In this document: one piece after another, positions 1 to 8,540 of the stretch
Layout: each line of letters opens with the position of its first letter
How positions within the stretch are numbered: the stretch's first letter is position 1
From: an uncultured Draconibacterium sp.
GTDB taxonomy: Bacteria > Bacteroidota > Bacteroidia > Bacteroidales > Prolixibacteraceae
Direction: 5' to 3'
Assembly (NCBI RefSeq): GCF_963675585.1
Contig: NZ_OY776414.1
Coordinates: forward strand, 2,707,001-2,771,000
Length of the DNA: 64,000 bases
Program-made: the position numbers and the translations under genes
The notes under the pieces: model-generated
Told to the model about the DNA's origin: nothing
What the model saw: the letters and a program-made list of their open reading frames with translations, nothing else
Database searches by the model: none

Positions 1-339
1 GGGCCAACTGCTGTATTTAAATCGGTTGCCAAACTTCCTACCGAAAGAATAATGGGAGGTGTTTTATTGAATCAGAAACTTTCGCCGGCAACCATTGCAA
101 ACGATGCAAATAAAGAAAAATTAATATCAATAATAAGCGCCTTTTTTGCCGACCTAAAAGGCTGGCATGTGCAGTACAATATTGTATCGAAAGACACGCT
201 GCTGGCGGCCAAAAAGAATCCCGAAAAATACCGCGACCTGATTGTTCGTGTGGCCGGATATTCGGCGTTTTTTACTACTTTATCACCTGATACACAAGAC
301 GACATTATAGCAAGAACAGAACATTCATTAAACCATTAA
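1..339 (+). CDS. Glycyl radical enzyme (pyruvate formate-lyase-like), C-terminal part only
   Basis: The frame is open from the first base of the window, so this is the 3' end (about 112 codons) of a gene beginning outside. The C-terminal motif RVAGYSAFF matches the glycyl-radical loop (RVxGY[S/W]), in which the Gly carries the radical made by an activating SAM enzyme. The preceding GWHVQYNIV stretch is also typical of the family. Family members include pyruvate formate-lyase and B12-independent glycerol or propanediol dehydratases. The catalytic Cys and the substrate-pocket residues are upstream of the window, so the subclass cannot be called. A propanediol dehydratase would suit the nearby rhamnose kinase, but that is a guess. 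A ROK kinase and a DeoR regulator follow in the same direction, 18 bp downstream. Confidence 0.88.
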   Translation, partial: GPTAVFKSVAKLPTERIMGGVLLNQKLSPATIANDANKEKLISIISAFFADLKGWHVQYNIVSKDTLLAAKKNPEKYRDLIVRVAGYSAFFTTLSPDTQDDIIARTEHSLNH

Positions 340-357
340 AACCAAAATACTAAACAA

Positions 358-1317
358 ATGAACAAATACCTTTGCGGAGTAGATATTGGTGGCACAAAAT
401 GCGCCATCGCGCTTGTAGATCAGGATGGAAAAATGCTCGATAAAATATCGACTTGTGCTCATGTGGATCGTGGCGAAGATGAAATGATAAAATTTATTGC
501 TGACCAGATCAAAATACTATTTAAACGAAACAACCTGCAACAATCAGATGTGGAGGGAATTGGCATTGGATGCGCCGGACACATTCGATTTAAAGATGGC
601 GTAATAATTACTACTTCAAATTTAAAGGGATTCAAAAATTATCCCTTGCGTGCTACCATGCAGCAATATTTTGAAATTCCGGTAATTGTTGACAACGATG
701 CCAATGCACAGGCTTTTGGCGATTTTATGTTTGGTGCCGGCAAAGGATACAACGACATGGTTTTTCTTACCATTAGCACCGGGATTGGTGCGGGTTTGGT
801 TCTCAATAAAAAAATGTACCGGGGAGTTACCGGAACGGCCGGCGAATTTGGGCATACAATTGTTGAAGCGCACAGTGATTTAACCTGTTCGTGCGGGAAC
901 AAAGGATGTTTAATGGCGCATGCATGTGGAATGGCTCTTCCCTACCTGTTTCAGAAAAAGTTAAACGAAGGGAAAAAAACAAAGCTGCGCATGCCGCCCA
1001 ATTTTGATGTTTCGAAAATAAGTGGACAGTACCTGAAAAAAGGATTGGAAATGGACGATCCATTATCAAAGGAAATCATTTCGGATAGTGCATATTATGT
1101 CGGACTTGGAATTTATAATATCTTTCAAACCTTAAATACGCCTTTGGTTGTACTTGGCGGCGGCCTGACAAACTGGGGCGACTTTTATCTCGACAAAATA
1201 AAAGCGACCTTTTATGAACTGGCGCGAGACATGATTTTTGATCCGATGGAAATTGTAATCTCAAAAATTGGTGCAGATGCGGGAGTTATTGGTGCGGCTG
1301 CTTTAACACTGGAATAA
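358..1317 (+). CDS. ROK-family sugar kinase
   Basis: This 319-aa protein has the normal ROK length. The N-terminal phosphate loop DIGGTKCAIALV binds ATP, DNDANAQAFG supplies the catalytic Asp, GEFGH is the sugar/zinc-site motif, and the Cys cluster CSCGNKGC binds zinc. ROK kinases phosphorylate glucose, N-acetylglucosamine, fructose and similar hexoses in the cytoplasm. The cluster normally continues GCxE, and that Glu contacts the sugar; here it is GCLM, so Met replaces the usual acid and the substrate may differ from glucose. The ATG lies 18 bp after the glycyl radical enzyme, and the stop is 1 bp before the DeoR start, so the three genes are probably cotranscribed. A degenerate ROK protein with a sensory role is an alternative. 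Confidence 0.88.
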   Translation: MNKYLCGVDIGGTKCAIALVDQDGKMLDKISTCAHVDRGEDEMIKFIADQIKILFKRNNLQQSDVEGIGIGCAGHIRFKDGVIITTSNLKGFKNYPLRATMQQYFEIPVIVDNDANAQAFGDFMFGAGKGYNDMVFLTISTGIGAGLVLNKKMYRGVTGTAGEFGHTIVEAHSDLTCSCGNKGCLMAHACGMALPYLFQKKLNEGKKTKLRMPPNFDVSKISGQYLKKGLEMDDPLSKEIISDSAYYVGLGIYNIFQTLNTPLVVLGGGLTNWGDFYLDKIKATFYELARDMIFDPMEIVISKIGADAGVIGAAALTLE

Positions 1318-1318
1318 T

Positions 1319-2065
1319 ATGTTGAACGAACGACAAAATTTAATTCTAAAAACTCTGGGAGAAAACGATCAAACTTCGGTAAATGTTCTCTCCGAAAAGT
1401 TAAATGTTTCGTCGGTTACAATCAGACAAGACCTTAAATTTTTAGAAGCTGAAGGTCTTTTAAAGCGGGTGCACGGTGGCGCAGTTTTAAAAGATGCCGA
1501 CGACCTAACCAACCGGCTTGGCGTTAACTACGAAAAAAAACTACGCATTGCACGAAAAGTGGCAGCGCGTGTAAACGAAGGCGAAACTATTTTAATCGAA
1601 TCAGGTTCGGTAAATGTTCTTTTGGCGCGCGAGCTGCTTAAAATAAAACGGGTTACGATTATCACTACCAATGTTTATATTGCCCGCCAATTCAGAAAAA
1701 ACGAACAGGCAAACATTATTGTACTTGGTGGCATTTACCAGCACGACAGCGAAACGCTGGTGGGCAAAATAACACGAGCCTGCATCGATCAGTTAAACAT
1801 CGACAAAGCCTTTATTGGCATTGACGGTTATTCAAAAGAAGCCGGATTTACACTGCGCGATCTGTTCAGGGCCGAAGTATCGAGCCATATAATACAAAAG
1901 GCCAAAGATGTTTTTGTAGTCAGCGATTCGAGCAAATTCGGGAAGACTCATCTGACCAATATTTGTTCAATAAACGACATTCAGCACATTGTGACCAACA
2001 CCGATCTTTCCGAAGATTTTAAAAGCGAATTTAAAAAAGCCGGAATTGACTTACTACTTGCCTGA
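1319..2065 (+). CDS. DeoR-family transcriptional regulator
   Basis: This 248-aa protein has the DeoR layout. An N-terminal winged helix-turn-helix occupies about residues 1-57, with VNVLSEKLNVSSVTIRQDL followed by the family hallmark LKRVHGGAV. A DeoRC sensor domain follows, with TNVYIARQF, VLGGIYQ and IGIDGYSKEAGFT motifs. DeoRC domains bind phosphorylated sugars and usually repress the neighbouring sugar-kinase operon. The ATG starts 1 bp after the ROK stop, so translation is likely coupled and the ROK product is a plausible effector; both points are inference. No convincing terminator follows: only a 4-bp AGCC/GGCT stem occurs just past the stop. Confidence 0.9.
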   Translation: MLNERQNLILKTLGENDQTSVNVLSEKLNVSSVTIRQDLKFLEAEGLLKRVHGGAVLKDADDLTNRLGVNYEKKLRIARKVAARVNEGETILIESGSVNVLLARELLKIKRVTIITTNVYIARQFRKNEQANIIVLGGIYQHDSETLVGKITRACIDQLNIDKAFIGIDGYSKEAGFTLRDLFRAEVSSHIIQKAKDVFVVSDSSKFGKTHLTNICSINDIQHIVTNTDLSEDFKSEFKKAGIDLLLA

Positions 2066-2231
2066 GCCAAAATCGGCTTCTCTAAATAACATACAGGAAA
2101 CATTTACACTACACTCACTACAAGCAGGTTAACACAAATAATTAATTAGAAGCATACTTTCTTATTAAATGCACCGTTTATTTTATTACTTTCGAACAGG
2201 ATTTAAATAAATTCGAAAACAAAATTCTGAC

Positions 2232-2885
2232 ATGAAGAAAAAAGCTGAAGTTGGATACAGAAGATTATCGTTGGGAGAGGAAATATTTAACAGCATTACC
2301 CACGGAATAGGTACCTTGTTAAGTATTGCTGCTTTGGTATTGTTAATTGTTTTTGCAGCAATTAAAGGAAATGCCTGGCATGTTGTAAGTTTTAGCATTT
2401 TCGGAACCACACTGGTTTTGTTGTATTTATCGTCAACACTCTACCACAGTTTTACAAAAGAAAAGGTTAAAAACATATTTGTTCGTTTTGATCACGCAGC
2501 CATATTTTTGTTGATAGCAGGAACTTACACCCCATTTTTGCTAACGGCATTACGCGGAGCTCTGGGTTGGACTCTCTTTGGCATTATTTGGTCAGTTGCC
2601 ATTGCAGGCGTAGTAATTCGAAGCATTTATTTAACCCGTTTTCGAAAATTAATGGTAGGCATTTACCTTGTAATGGGTTGGATGTTTGTGGTTGCCATTG
2701 GCCCCATGATGAAAAACCTACCGGCTTTAAGTATCATTTTCTTATTTCTTGGCGGTTTAATGTATTCCATTGGCGTAGTGTTTTACGCATGGAGAACGCT
2801 AAAATACGGCCATGGAATTTGGCATTTATTTGTTTTAGCCGGAAGTATAATGCATTTCTTTTCGGTGATTTACAGTTTAAATTAA
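2232..2885 (+). CDS. Hemolysin III / PAQR-type integral membrane protein
   Basis: This 217-aa protein has about seven predicted membrane helices and the family's conserved residues: EIFNSITHGIG near the N-terminus, SSTLYHSF, DHAAIFLLIAGTYTPF, and the C-terminal GIWHLFVLAGSIMHF. Together the Ser, Asp and His residues of these motifs form the metal-dependent site seen in the PAQR/CREST superfamily. Bacterial members are called hemolysin III or YqfA and act in the inner membrane; a role in membrane-lipid homeostasis is proposed, but the reaction is uncertain. The gene stands alone after a 166-bp gap and ends at a strong bidirectional hairpin facing rhaB. Confidence 0.9.
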   Translation: MKKKAEVGYRRLSLGEEIFNSITHGIGTLLSIAALVLLIVFAAIKGNAWHVVSFSIFGTTLVLLYLSSTLYHSFTKEKVKNIFVRFDHAAIFLLIAGTYTPFLLTALRGALGWTLFGIIWSVAIAGVVIRSIYLTRFRKLMVGIYLVMGWMFVVAIGPMMKNLPALSIIFLFLGGLMYSIGVVFYAWRTLKYGHGIWHLFVLAGSIMHFFSVIYSLN

Positions 2886-2903
2886 ACGTATGGCAGTATA
2901 CAA

Positions 2904-2938
2904 AAAAGAGGCGCAATAACTTATATTGCGCCTCTTTT
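2904..2938. terminator. Bidirectional intrinsic terminator
   Basis: A perfect 15-bp inverted repeat (2904-2918 with 2924-2938) has a 5-nt loop. It begins with an A-run and ends with TTTT, so it can stop transcripts from both sides. It sits between two convergent genes, the hemolysin III-type gene and rhaB. Confidence 0.9.
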
Positions 2939-2956
2939 ATTATATCTAATTTCTTC

Positions 2957-4426
2957 TTAGTTAAGCGCTTCAAATCGTTTGTAGGCAGCTTCCCAATCGA
3001 GTTGTGGCGAAGGTAAATACTCTTCAATTTCAAACGAATTTTTAATTACTTCCCTCATCTCGTTTAAGGACTGAACAGCACCCACAGCTTTTGCCTGCAA
3101 CATCAAATTTCCTGTTGCAGTTGCCTCGGTTGGACCGGCCAAAACCGGAATTCCAATGGCATCAGCAGTTAACTGGTTCATCATTTTATTATTTGCACCG
3201 CCACCAATAATATGTAACTTATCAATTGGTTTGCCGGTTAGAGATTCAATTTGTTTGATCGTAAATTTGTATTTCAAAACCAAACTATCGTAAATGCAAC
3301 GTGCAATTTCACCTTTGGTCTCAGGAATGGCCTGGTTAGTTGCGGCACAATATTCCTGAATGGCTTTTGGCATGTTCCCCGGATTTAAAAATACCGAGTT
3401 ATCCGGATTAATAAAACACTTAAAGTGATCGGCTTCCAGACACATATCCACAACTTCCTGCCACTCCATTTCCTTTTCTTCGTCCCAAATACGTTTGCAT
3501 TCCTGGATCAACCACATTCCCATAATATTTTTCAGAAAACGGGTTGTACCCTCTACCCCACCTTCGTTGGTAAAGTTCATCTCCATTGATTCCTCCGAAA
3601 CAATTGGTACCGGACTTTCAATTCCCAGCAACGACCAGGTACCCGAGCTTAAATACGCCCAGTTTCCACCATTTGCCGGAACCGATGCAATGGCCGATGC
3701 AGTATCATGCGAAGCAACTGCAATACAAGGTATTTCCTTGCTTCCTGTTTCCTCTTGAATTTCGTCCAGAATTTTACCAATTTCAACTCCCGGTTGTACA
3801 ATCTCCTCAACAATATCTTCCGAAATTCCGGCGGCCTCAAACAATTTTGATTCCCACTCTGCTTTTCCGGGTTTTAACAGTTGCGATGTACTGGCAATGG
3901 TATATTCGTTCTTTCTTACTCCTGTAAACAGGTAATTTAAAGTATCCGGAGCAAAAAGTAAACTCTTGGCAATATTCAATCGCGAATGACTTTCCTTTTT
4001 AGAAGCATACAATTGAAACAAAGTATTAAACTGCATAAACTGGATACCCGACAACATGTACGTTTCTTTTTTTGAAAGTACTTTTGAAAATTCTTCAATG
4101 GCATTGTCGGTTCGGTGATCGCGGTAGGCAAAAGGTAAACCTATTAACTGTCCAGAATCTGAGATCAGCGAGTAATCCACCCCCCAGGTATCAACACCTA
4201 TCGAATCGGGTTGTATTTTAAACTCGGTGACACATTTTTTCAAACCGGTTTTTAATTCATCAAACAAGCTGTATATATTCCAGTAATAACTGCCATGTAT
4301 ACGGCTCATCTGGTTTTTAAATCGATGTATTTCTGTTAAGGCTAATTTGCCATCTTCTAAAGTTCCAAGTATTGCCCTGCCACTCGATGCTCCGAGGTCA
4401 AAGGCTAAAAAGTGATTTTTGCTCAT
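2957..4426 (-). CDS. rhaB: Rhamnulokinase
   Basis: This 489-aa FGGY-family kinase phosphorylates L-rhamnulose to rhamnulose 1-phosphate. The N-terminal phosphate loop reads AFDLGASSGRA, the family signature GVDTWGVDYSLI follows, and the rhamnulokinase-typical GLPFAYRDHRT comes next. The C-terminal domain has VASHDTASAIASVP, YLSSGTWSLLG and HIIGGGANNKMMNQLTADA, which form the ATP site. The length is normal. No rhaA, rhaD or rhaT is adjacent, so the rest of the pathway must be elsewhere. The start ATG gives the canonical N-terminus. It is transcribed toward the hairpin at 2904-2938. The product could process rhamnose released by the GH106 enzyme encoded in this window. Confidence 0.95.
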   Translation of the reverse strand: MSKNHFLAFDLGASSGRAILGTLEDGKLALTEIHRFKNQMSRIHGSYYWNIYSLFDELKTGLKKCVTEFKIQPDSIGVDTWGVDYSLISDSGQLIGLPFAYRDHRTDNAIEEFSKVLSKKETYMLSGIQFMQFNTLFQLYASKKESHSRLNIAKSLLFAPDTLNYLFTGVRKNEYTIASTSQLLKPGKAEWESKLFEAAGISEDIVEEIVQPGVEIGKILDEIQEETGSKEIPCIAVASHDTASAIASVPANGGNWAYLSSGTWSLLGIESPVPIVSEESMEMNFTNEGGVEGTTRFLKNIMGMWLIQECKRIWDEEKEMEWQEVVDMCLEADHFKCFINPDNSVFLNPGNMPKAIQEYCAATNQAIPETKGEIARCIYDSLVLKYKFTIKQIESLTGKPIDKLHIIGGGANNKMMNQLTADAIGIPVLAGPTEATATGNLMLQAKAVGAVQSLNEMREVIKNSFEIEEYLPSPQLDWEAAYKRFEALN

Positions 4427-4507
4427 ATCTAATCCAGGTTCTATTACGAAGCTACAAAATAAATTTTAACTTCCGGTTTGCGTATCCTGTACTATCGGCA
4501 CGGGCAT

Positions 4508-4536
4508 AAAAAAAGCAGGACAATTTGCCCTGCTTT
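4508..4536 (-). terminator. Intrinsic terminator downstream of trxB
   Basis: An 8-bp stem (AAAGCAGG at 4512-4519, CCTGCTTT at 4529-4536) on the minus strand is followed by an uninterrupted T-run (A-run 4508-4515 on the plus strand). It lies about 20 bp past the trxB stop. Confidence 0.85.
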
Positions 4537-4556
4537 CTCCAATGAATATTTTTGTA

Positions 4557-5555
4557 TTACGCGTGTTTTTCTGAAAGATAACGCTCAGCGTCAATTGCGG
4601 CCATACAACCTGAACCCGCTGCCGTAACAGCTTGTCTGTACTGATCATCCTGTACATCGCCACAAGCAAACACTCCGGGTACGTTTGTTTTCGAAGTTCC
4701 GGGAATGGTGTTAATATAACCTACTTCGTTGGTATCAATGTAATCCGCGAAAATTTCAGAGTTTGGTTTATGCCCGATTCCCAGGAAAAATCCATCAATT
4801 TTGATTTTCACTTCTTCTTCGCCTTCTTCTCCCTTGTTTTTCACCAAAGTAGCACCTTCTACAACACCGTCACCAAATAATCCTACGGTTTGATGTTTCC
4901 ACAAAATCTCAATATTCTTTGTATTAGCGGTTCTTTCTGCCATAACTTTTGACGCACGCAACTCATCACGACGAACAATTAAATATACTTTTTTACACAA
5001 ACCTGCCAGATACATGGCTTCTTCGGTAGCTGTATCACCTCCACCAACTACTGCAACGTCTTTTCCACGGTAGAAAAATCCATCGCAGGTAGCACAGGCA
5101 GAAACACCACCACCGGCATATTTTTTCTCGTCTTCCAATCCAAGGTATTTCGCAGTTGCACCGGTTGCAATAATTACAACTTCGGCTTCAACTAATTTTG
5201 AATCGTCAATCCAAACTTTGTGCGTTTCGCCCGAGAAATCAACTTTAGTTGCCATTCCCCAGCGTACATCTGTACCAAATCGTATAGCTTGCTTTTTTAA
5301 ATCTTCCATCATAACCGGACCTGTAACTCCCTCAGGATATCCCGGGTAGTTTTCAACTTCGGTTGTGGTAGTTAACTGTCCGCCAGGTTGTAATCCTTCG
5401 TACATAACCGGATTAAGGTTCGCTCTTGCGGCATAAATTGCTGCAGTATAGCCTGCAGGGCCCGAACCAATAATTAAACATTTTACTTGTTCAATATCCG
5501 TTGGTTCTGTTGTATTTTTCGCTTCGTTCTCGTTAATATCAAGTGGTTTAAACAT
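4557..5555 (-). CDS. trxB: Thioredoxin-disulfide reductase
   Basis: This 332-aa flavoprotein has the low-molecular-weight thioredoxin reductase layout. An FAD dinucleotide-binding motif GSGPAGYTAAIYAARA lies near residue 32, an NADPH motif VVGGGDTATEEAMYL is central, and the redox-active pair is in CATCDGFFYRG. The C-terminal FAD motif FACGDVQD precedes RQAVTAAGSGCMAA. It reduces thioredoxin with NADPH in the cytosol. About 20 residues precede the FAD motif, slightly longer than in E. coli TrxB. A TATTTTTG box lies 22 bp upstream of the ATG, and a hairpin with a T-run follows the stop, so this is probably a single-gene transcript. Confidence 0.95.
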   Translation of the reverse strand: MFKPLDINENEAKNTTEPTDIEQVKCLIIGSGPAGYTAAIYAARANLNPVMYEGLQPGGQLTTTTEVENYPGYPEGVTGPVMMEDLKKQAIRFGTDVRWGMATKVDFSGETHKVWIDDSKLVEAEVVIIATGATAKYLGLEDEKKYAGGGVSACATCDGFFYRGKDVAVVGGGDTATEEAMYLAGLCKKVYLIVRRDELRASKVMAERTANTKNIEILWKHQTVGLFGDGVVEGATLVKNKGEEGEEEVKIKIDGFFLGIGHKPNSEIFADYIDTNEVGYINTIPGTSKTNVPGVFACGDVQDDQYRQAVTAAGSGCMAAIDAERYLSEKHA

Positions 5556-5577
5556 GTCTATAATTTTTTATTTTGAA

Positions 5578-5585
5578 CAAAAATA
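5578..5585 (-). promoter_or_regulatory. Bacteroidetes -7 promoter box of trxB
   Basis: On the minus strand this reads TATTTTTG, an exact match to the Bacteroidetes -7 consensus TAnnTTTG. A weak -33-like TTGC lies 18 bp upstream. The ATG of trxB is 22 bp downstream. Confidence 0.6.
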
Positions 5586-5695
5586 CAAAACATCTTGAAG
5601 CAAGCACAATAAATTCAATCGATAATAATAATGTTACGATAGTTACAATCTATAAGCAAAGTAAATAACCGACGCGCCTGTTTATGCTTCCCAAT

Positions 5696-6448
5696 TTAGA
5701 ATTCTTTGATCAATCCAACAGTAAAGCCAAAGTCGCTGTTCTCTTTTGTAACAAGCGGTTTATTTATAACTACCTCAAGGGTCGTATTAAACGGGATATA
5801 GGTGGAAGATAAACTTAGCACTTCACCCAGTACAAAAATATCATTGTCTGGCTCATAAACCTCAACAGCAATGGTTGAAAGGTTCATGTTTAAAATCCAC
5901 GTTTCAAAATGTTTGGCATAATTGTATTTTGCATTAATGTATGCACCATCCTGGTATTCATCTCCCCGCTGAAACGATAACCACCCGGATGCTTCGGCAG
6001 TAAGAGTATGCACCGATTTTGAGGATTGCCGGAGAAAGTTCCAGTTCCAGGTAATTATGGGCTGAAACCACGAAAGCTGGCGAATGGTTTCGCTGTATTG
6101 GTAACTTAGAAATATATTACGTGAGAATTTTGGGAACACCCGTGCATCAGGTGATGAAAATAGCAGACTATCCTCATTTTCTGAATTTCGTGTATTATTT
6201 ACTCCGCCTATTAGATAGATCGGGCTTAAGTTTTCAATGTCGTGGGCATAATAAAAGTATATACTCCAGTCTCCTCCCACCGGGAAAGTGGTACTGAATT
6301 CGGCAGTCGGTTTTTTTTCTGTAAAAAGATTGGTTGGGTCGAGCCACTGCGATTTAAGTGAAAAACTTGTTTGAGCATTTACAAACGACGACAAACACAA
6401 CAGCATAAAACTAACAGCAAGTGTTTTTAAGTTGATTTTAGGTTTCAT
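5696..6448 (-). CDS. Putative outer-membrane beta-barrel protein, function unknown
   Basis: I do not recognise a named family. The 250-aa product starts with a clear Sec signal peptide (basic N-terminus, then LAVSFMLLCLSSFVNA with cleavage before Q). The rest alternates aromatic and polar residues in short strands (DWSIYFYYAHD, SWFQPIITWNWNF, AYINAKYNYAKHFETWIL). It ends in Phe (GFTVGLIKEF), as substrates of the BAM outer-membrane insertase do. Exported porin-like or structural barrel is therefore the best description. It stands alone: trxB lies 140 bp beyond its stop and the tRNA-Pro gene is upstream. No regulatory element was recognised. Confidence 0.7.
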   Translation of the reverse strand: MKPKINLKTLAVSFMLLCLSSFVNAQTSFSLKSQWLDPTNLFTEKKPTAEFSTTFPVGGDWSIYFYYAHDIENLSPIYLIGGVNNTRNSENEDSLLFSSPDARVFPKFSRNIFLSYQYSETIRQLSWFQPIITWNWNFLRQSSKSVHTLTAEASGWLSFQRGDEYQDGAYINAKYNYAKHFETWILNMNLSTIAVEVYEPDNDIFVLGEVLSLSSTYIPFNTTLEVVINKPLVTKENSDFGFTVGLIKEF

Positions 6449-6889
6449 TGTATAAATTTAGTGGGAAGCTAAAATAAAAGTTTTTTTGGTATAAGAAACA
6501 CTTTTCAAGTTTTATAAGGGCCTGAAATTGCACAAATCACCGTTGGCAAATTCCGTTCAGGTTAAACCTATATTTTGGCACCATTTTAAAACACATTAAT
6601 AAATTAAGAATCCGGTTACCCCTGGTATTTGGTGTTTGATAAGCGAAATAATGTTCCTGCATGTATCAACTATTTTTGCGATTATCTTTCTGTATTTCAA
6701 CAAAAGAGAGAGTTCGTTTTTGTTATCAGCAGTGCTGAGTGCAATAATTCATTGTTTTAATGGCTGAACATGTTATGTTGGTTCAGTAAAAAATATTATT
6801 TTCGCGCTGATATTGATACCAAGCTATTGTTTGAAAGAGTTTGTTTTCTGCAAAGCAATACTAAAAAGAATCGATATCAGAAATAATTT
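6449..6889. other. Intergenic region upstream of the barrel gene and of tRNA-Pro
   Basis: These 441 bases hold no credible ORF. They must contain the leftward promoter of the barrel gene and the rightward promoter of the tRNA. A weak promoter-like stretch (TTGG ... TATTATTTTCG, about 6779-6814) points toward the tRNA but is not convincing. I see no repeat or att-like sequence here. Confidence 0.5.
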
Positions 6890-6963
6890 CGGGATGTGGC
6901 GCAGTCTGGTAGCGTACTCGTCTGGGGGGCGAGGGGTCGCAAGTTCAAATCTTGTCATCCCGA
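6890..6963 (+). tRNA. tRNA-Pro (anticodon GGG)
   Basis: A full cloverleaf can be drawn. The acceptor stem is CGGGATG with CATCCCG, the D stem is GCGC/GCGT, and the anticodon stem CTCGT/GCGAG encloses loop CTGGGGG, giving anticodon GGG. The T arm is GCAAG-TTCAAAT-CTTGT, and the discriminator base is A at 6963. CCA is not encoded. The sequence is the usual bacterial tRNA-Pro type. A rightward integrase gene begins 294 bp downstream, so the 3' end of this tRNA is the likely attachment site of the integrative element. Confidence 0.95.
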
Positions 6964-6987
6964 CGGATTAGAAAATCAAAAAACATC

Positions 6988-7029
6988 AAATGCCTGTAAA
7001 TCAAATGATTTGCAGGCATTTCTTTTTTT
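6988..7029 (+). terminator. Intrinsic terminator after tRNA-Pro
   Basis: Arms 6988-7003 and 7006-7021 pair over 16 positions with one G-T pair and almost no loop (AAATGCCTG... with ...GCAGGCATTT). A T-rich tract (TTTCTTTTTTT) follows. It lies 25 bp past the tRNA and would end its transcript before the integrase region. Confidence 0.8.
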
Positions 7030-7064
7030 ACGATGTCAAAAAACACCATAAAAAACCATAGTTT

Positions 7065-7234
7065 ATGGGACCTATACGGTGACCTCTATTATTTTTTACC
7101 TTAGAGGTCACCGCGCAGCTCTCAACAAACTATTAACTTGATAGTTACAGAGGTTTTTATTCATTCAAAATGGTGCGGGTTGGTTCACTTTTGAACAAAA
7201 AAGTAAAAATTATGGGGACCTATAAGGTGACCTC
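7065..7234. repeat. Direct and inverted repeats upstream of the integrase
   Basis: The sequence GGGACCTATAnGGTGACCTC occurs twice in direct orientation (7065-7086 and 7212-7234, both preceded by TTATG). A third, inverted copy of the core (TAGAGGTCACCG, 7102-7113) makes a perfect 12-bp inverted repeat with 7077-7088. Repeats between the att site and int are typical of integrase arm-type or excisionase sites. The second direct copy ends 22 bp before the int start, so control of int expression is also possible. Confidence 0.65.
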
Positions 7235-7256
7235 GAACCAAATTAAATGATTTGAC

Positions 7257-8507
7257 ATGAAAACAAAAAGTACTTTTGGAATTCATTTTGTGCTCAAAAG
7301 AGCCAAGGTAATTGATGGAACAGCTCCTGTATACGCCCGTATAACGGTTGATTCAAGCCGATGCGAAATTTCTGTAAAGAAAAGAATCTGTTTAAATAAT
7401 TGGAATCATGGAAAAGGTATGGCGAAGGGTTCAAATCCTGAAATATCAAGATTAAATTCCTATTTGGAGCAAATTCGTTCGCAGCTTACACTCCACTATC
7501 AAGAACTCGTTTCAAGCAAGAAATCAGTAAGCCCCGAAGCCATTAAAAACCTCTTCTTTGGAATTGATGAATCATCAAAAACCTTAAAAGAATTAATAGA
7601 GTATCACAACACCCGCCAGGACGAGAACCTAAAATGGGGAACTTTGAAGAATTACTTCACTACTAGCCGATATATTAATGTGTTTCTTAAAAAGAAATTC
7701 AAAAGAGATGACATTTATCTTTACGAATTGAATTACAAATTCTTGACTGACTTTGAATACTTTTTAAGAAAAAACAAACCAACAGACCACCAAAGACCCA
7801 TGGGAAATAATGCTGTAATGAAACATTTAGAAAGACTTCGAAAAATGGTCAACATGGCAGTCCGAATGGAATGGTTAATAAAAAATCCATTCGCGGCGTA
7901 CAAGCTTAAATTCATCAAAGTTGAACGAGACTTTCTTACACAAGAGGAATTATCTGAGATTGAAAATAAAGACTTCAAAATTGAACGTTTACAACAAGTT
8001 AAAGATATGTTTGTTTTTAGCTGCTATACTGGATTAGCCTACATTGATGCATCAAAACTTAGCCCAAATAATATTCGAAAGGGAATTGATGGCATAAACT
8101 GGATTTTTACCAAAAGAGAAAAGACATCTTCTCCTGTAAGAATTCCAATATTGCTACCTGCGCAGAAAATAATTGACAAATACCAGAAACATCCCAAAGC
8201 ATTAAGCAATGGGACAGTTTTCCCGGTTATCTCAAACCAAAAGCTAAATAGCTATTTAAAAGAGATTGCCGATTTATGTGGTATTACCAAAAATCTCACA
8301 TTCCATATAGCCAGGCATACTTTTGCAACCACCGTTACTTTAACCAATGGTGTGCCAATTGAATCGGTGAGTAAAATGCTTGGCCATGCTGACCTGAAAA
8401 CAACGCAAATTTATGCAAAGGTTGTTGAGAAAAAGATTAGCGAAGATATGTTTAAACTGGAAGAGAAGCTTTCGCAAAACAGAATCAAGGAGAGAAAAAT
8501 AATGTAG
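7257..8507 (+). CDS. int: Tyrosine recombinase / integrase of the element
   Basis: This 416-aa protein has an N-terminal arm-DNA-binding region (about 1-95), a SAM-like core-binding domain (about 105-210) and a C-terminal catalytic domain. Visible catalytic residues are His350 and Arg353 (HIAR), His377 (LGH) and the nucleophile Tyr386 (IYAKV). The position of the first catalytic Arg reads CYTGLAYID, with Ala instead of Arg. The same kind of substitution is known for IntDOT of CTnDOT and is common in Bacteroidetes integrases. The enzyme would integrate and excise the element, using the adjacent tRNA-Pro end. The repeats just upstream are likely binding sites. Confidence 0.93.
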   Translation: MKTKSTFGIHFVLKRAKVIDGTAPVYARITVDSSRCEISVKKRICLNNWNHGKGMAKGSNPEISRLNSYLEQIRSQLTLHYQELVSSKKSVSPEAIKNLFFGIDESSKTLKELIEYHNTRQDENLKWGTLKNYFTTSRYINVFLKKKFKRDDIYLYELNYKFLTDFEYFLRKNKPTDHQRPMGNNAVMKHLERLRKMVNMAVRMEWLIKNPFAAYKLKFIKVERDFLTQEELSEIENKDFKIERLQQVKDMFVFSCYTGLAYIDASKLSPNNIRKGIDGINWIFTKREKTSSPVRIPILLPAQKIIDKYQKHPKALSNGTVFPVISNQKLNSYLKEIADLCGITKNLTFHIARHTFATTVTLTNGVPIESVSKMLGHADLKTTQIYAKVVEKKISEDMFKLEEKLSQNRIKERKIM

Positions 8508-8540
8508 CTCCCCTACTTTAATAGAAATTAGTTATAAACT

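Noticed and set aside
2063-2082. Possible terminator after the DeoR gene
   Set aside because: The stem is only four base pairs and lacks a T-run.
7257-8507. Integrase judged inactive because the first catalytic Arg is Ala
   Set aside because: The same position is substituted in active Bacteroidetes integrases such as IntDOT; the other catalytic residues are intact.
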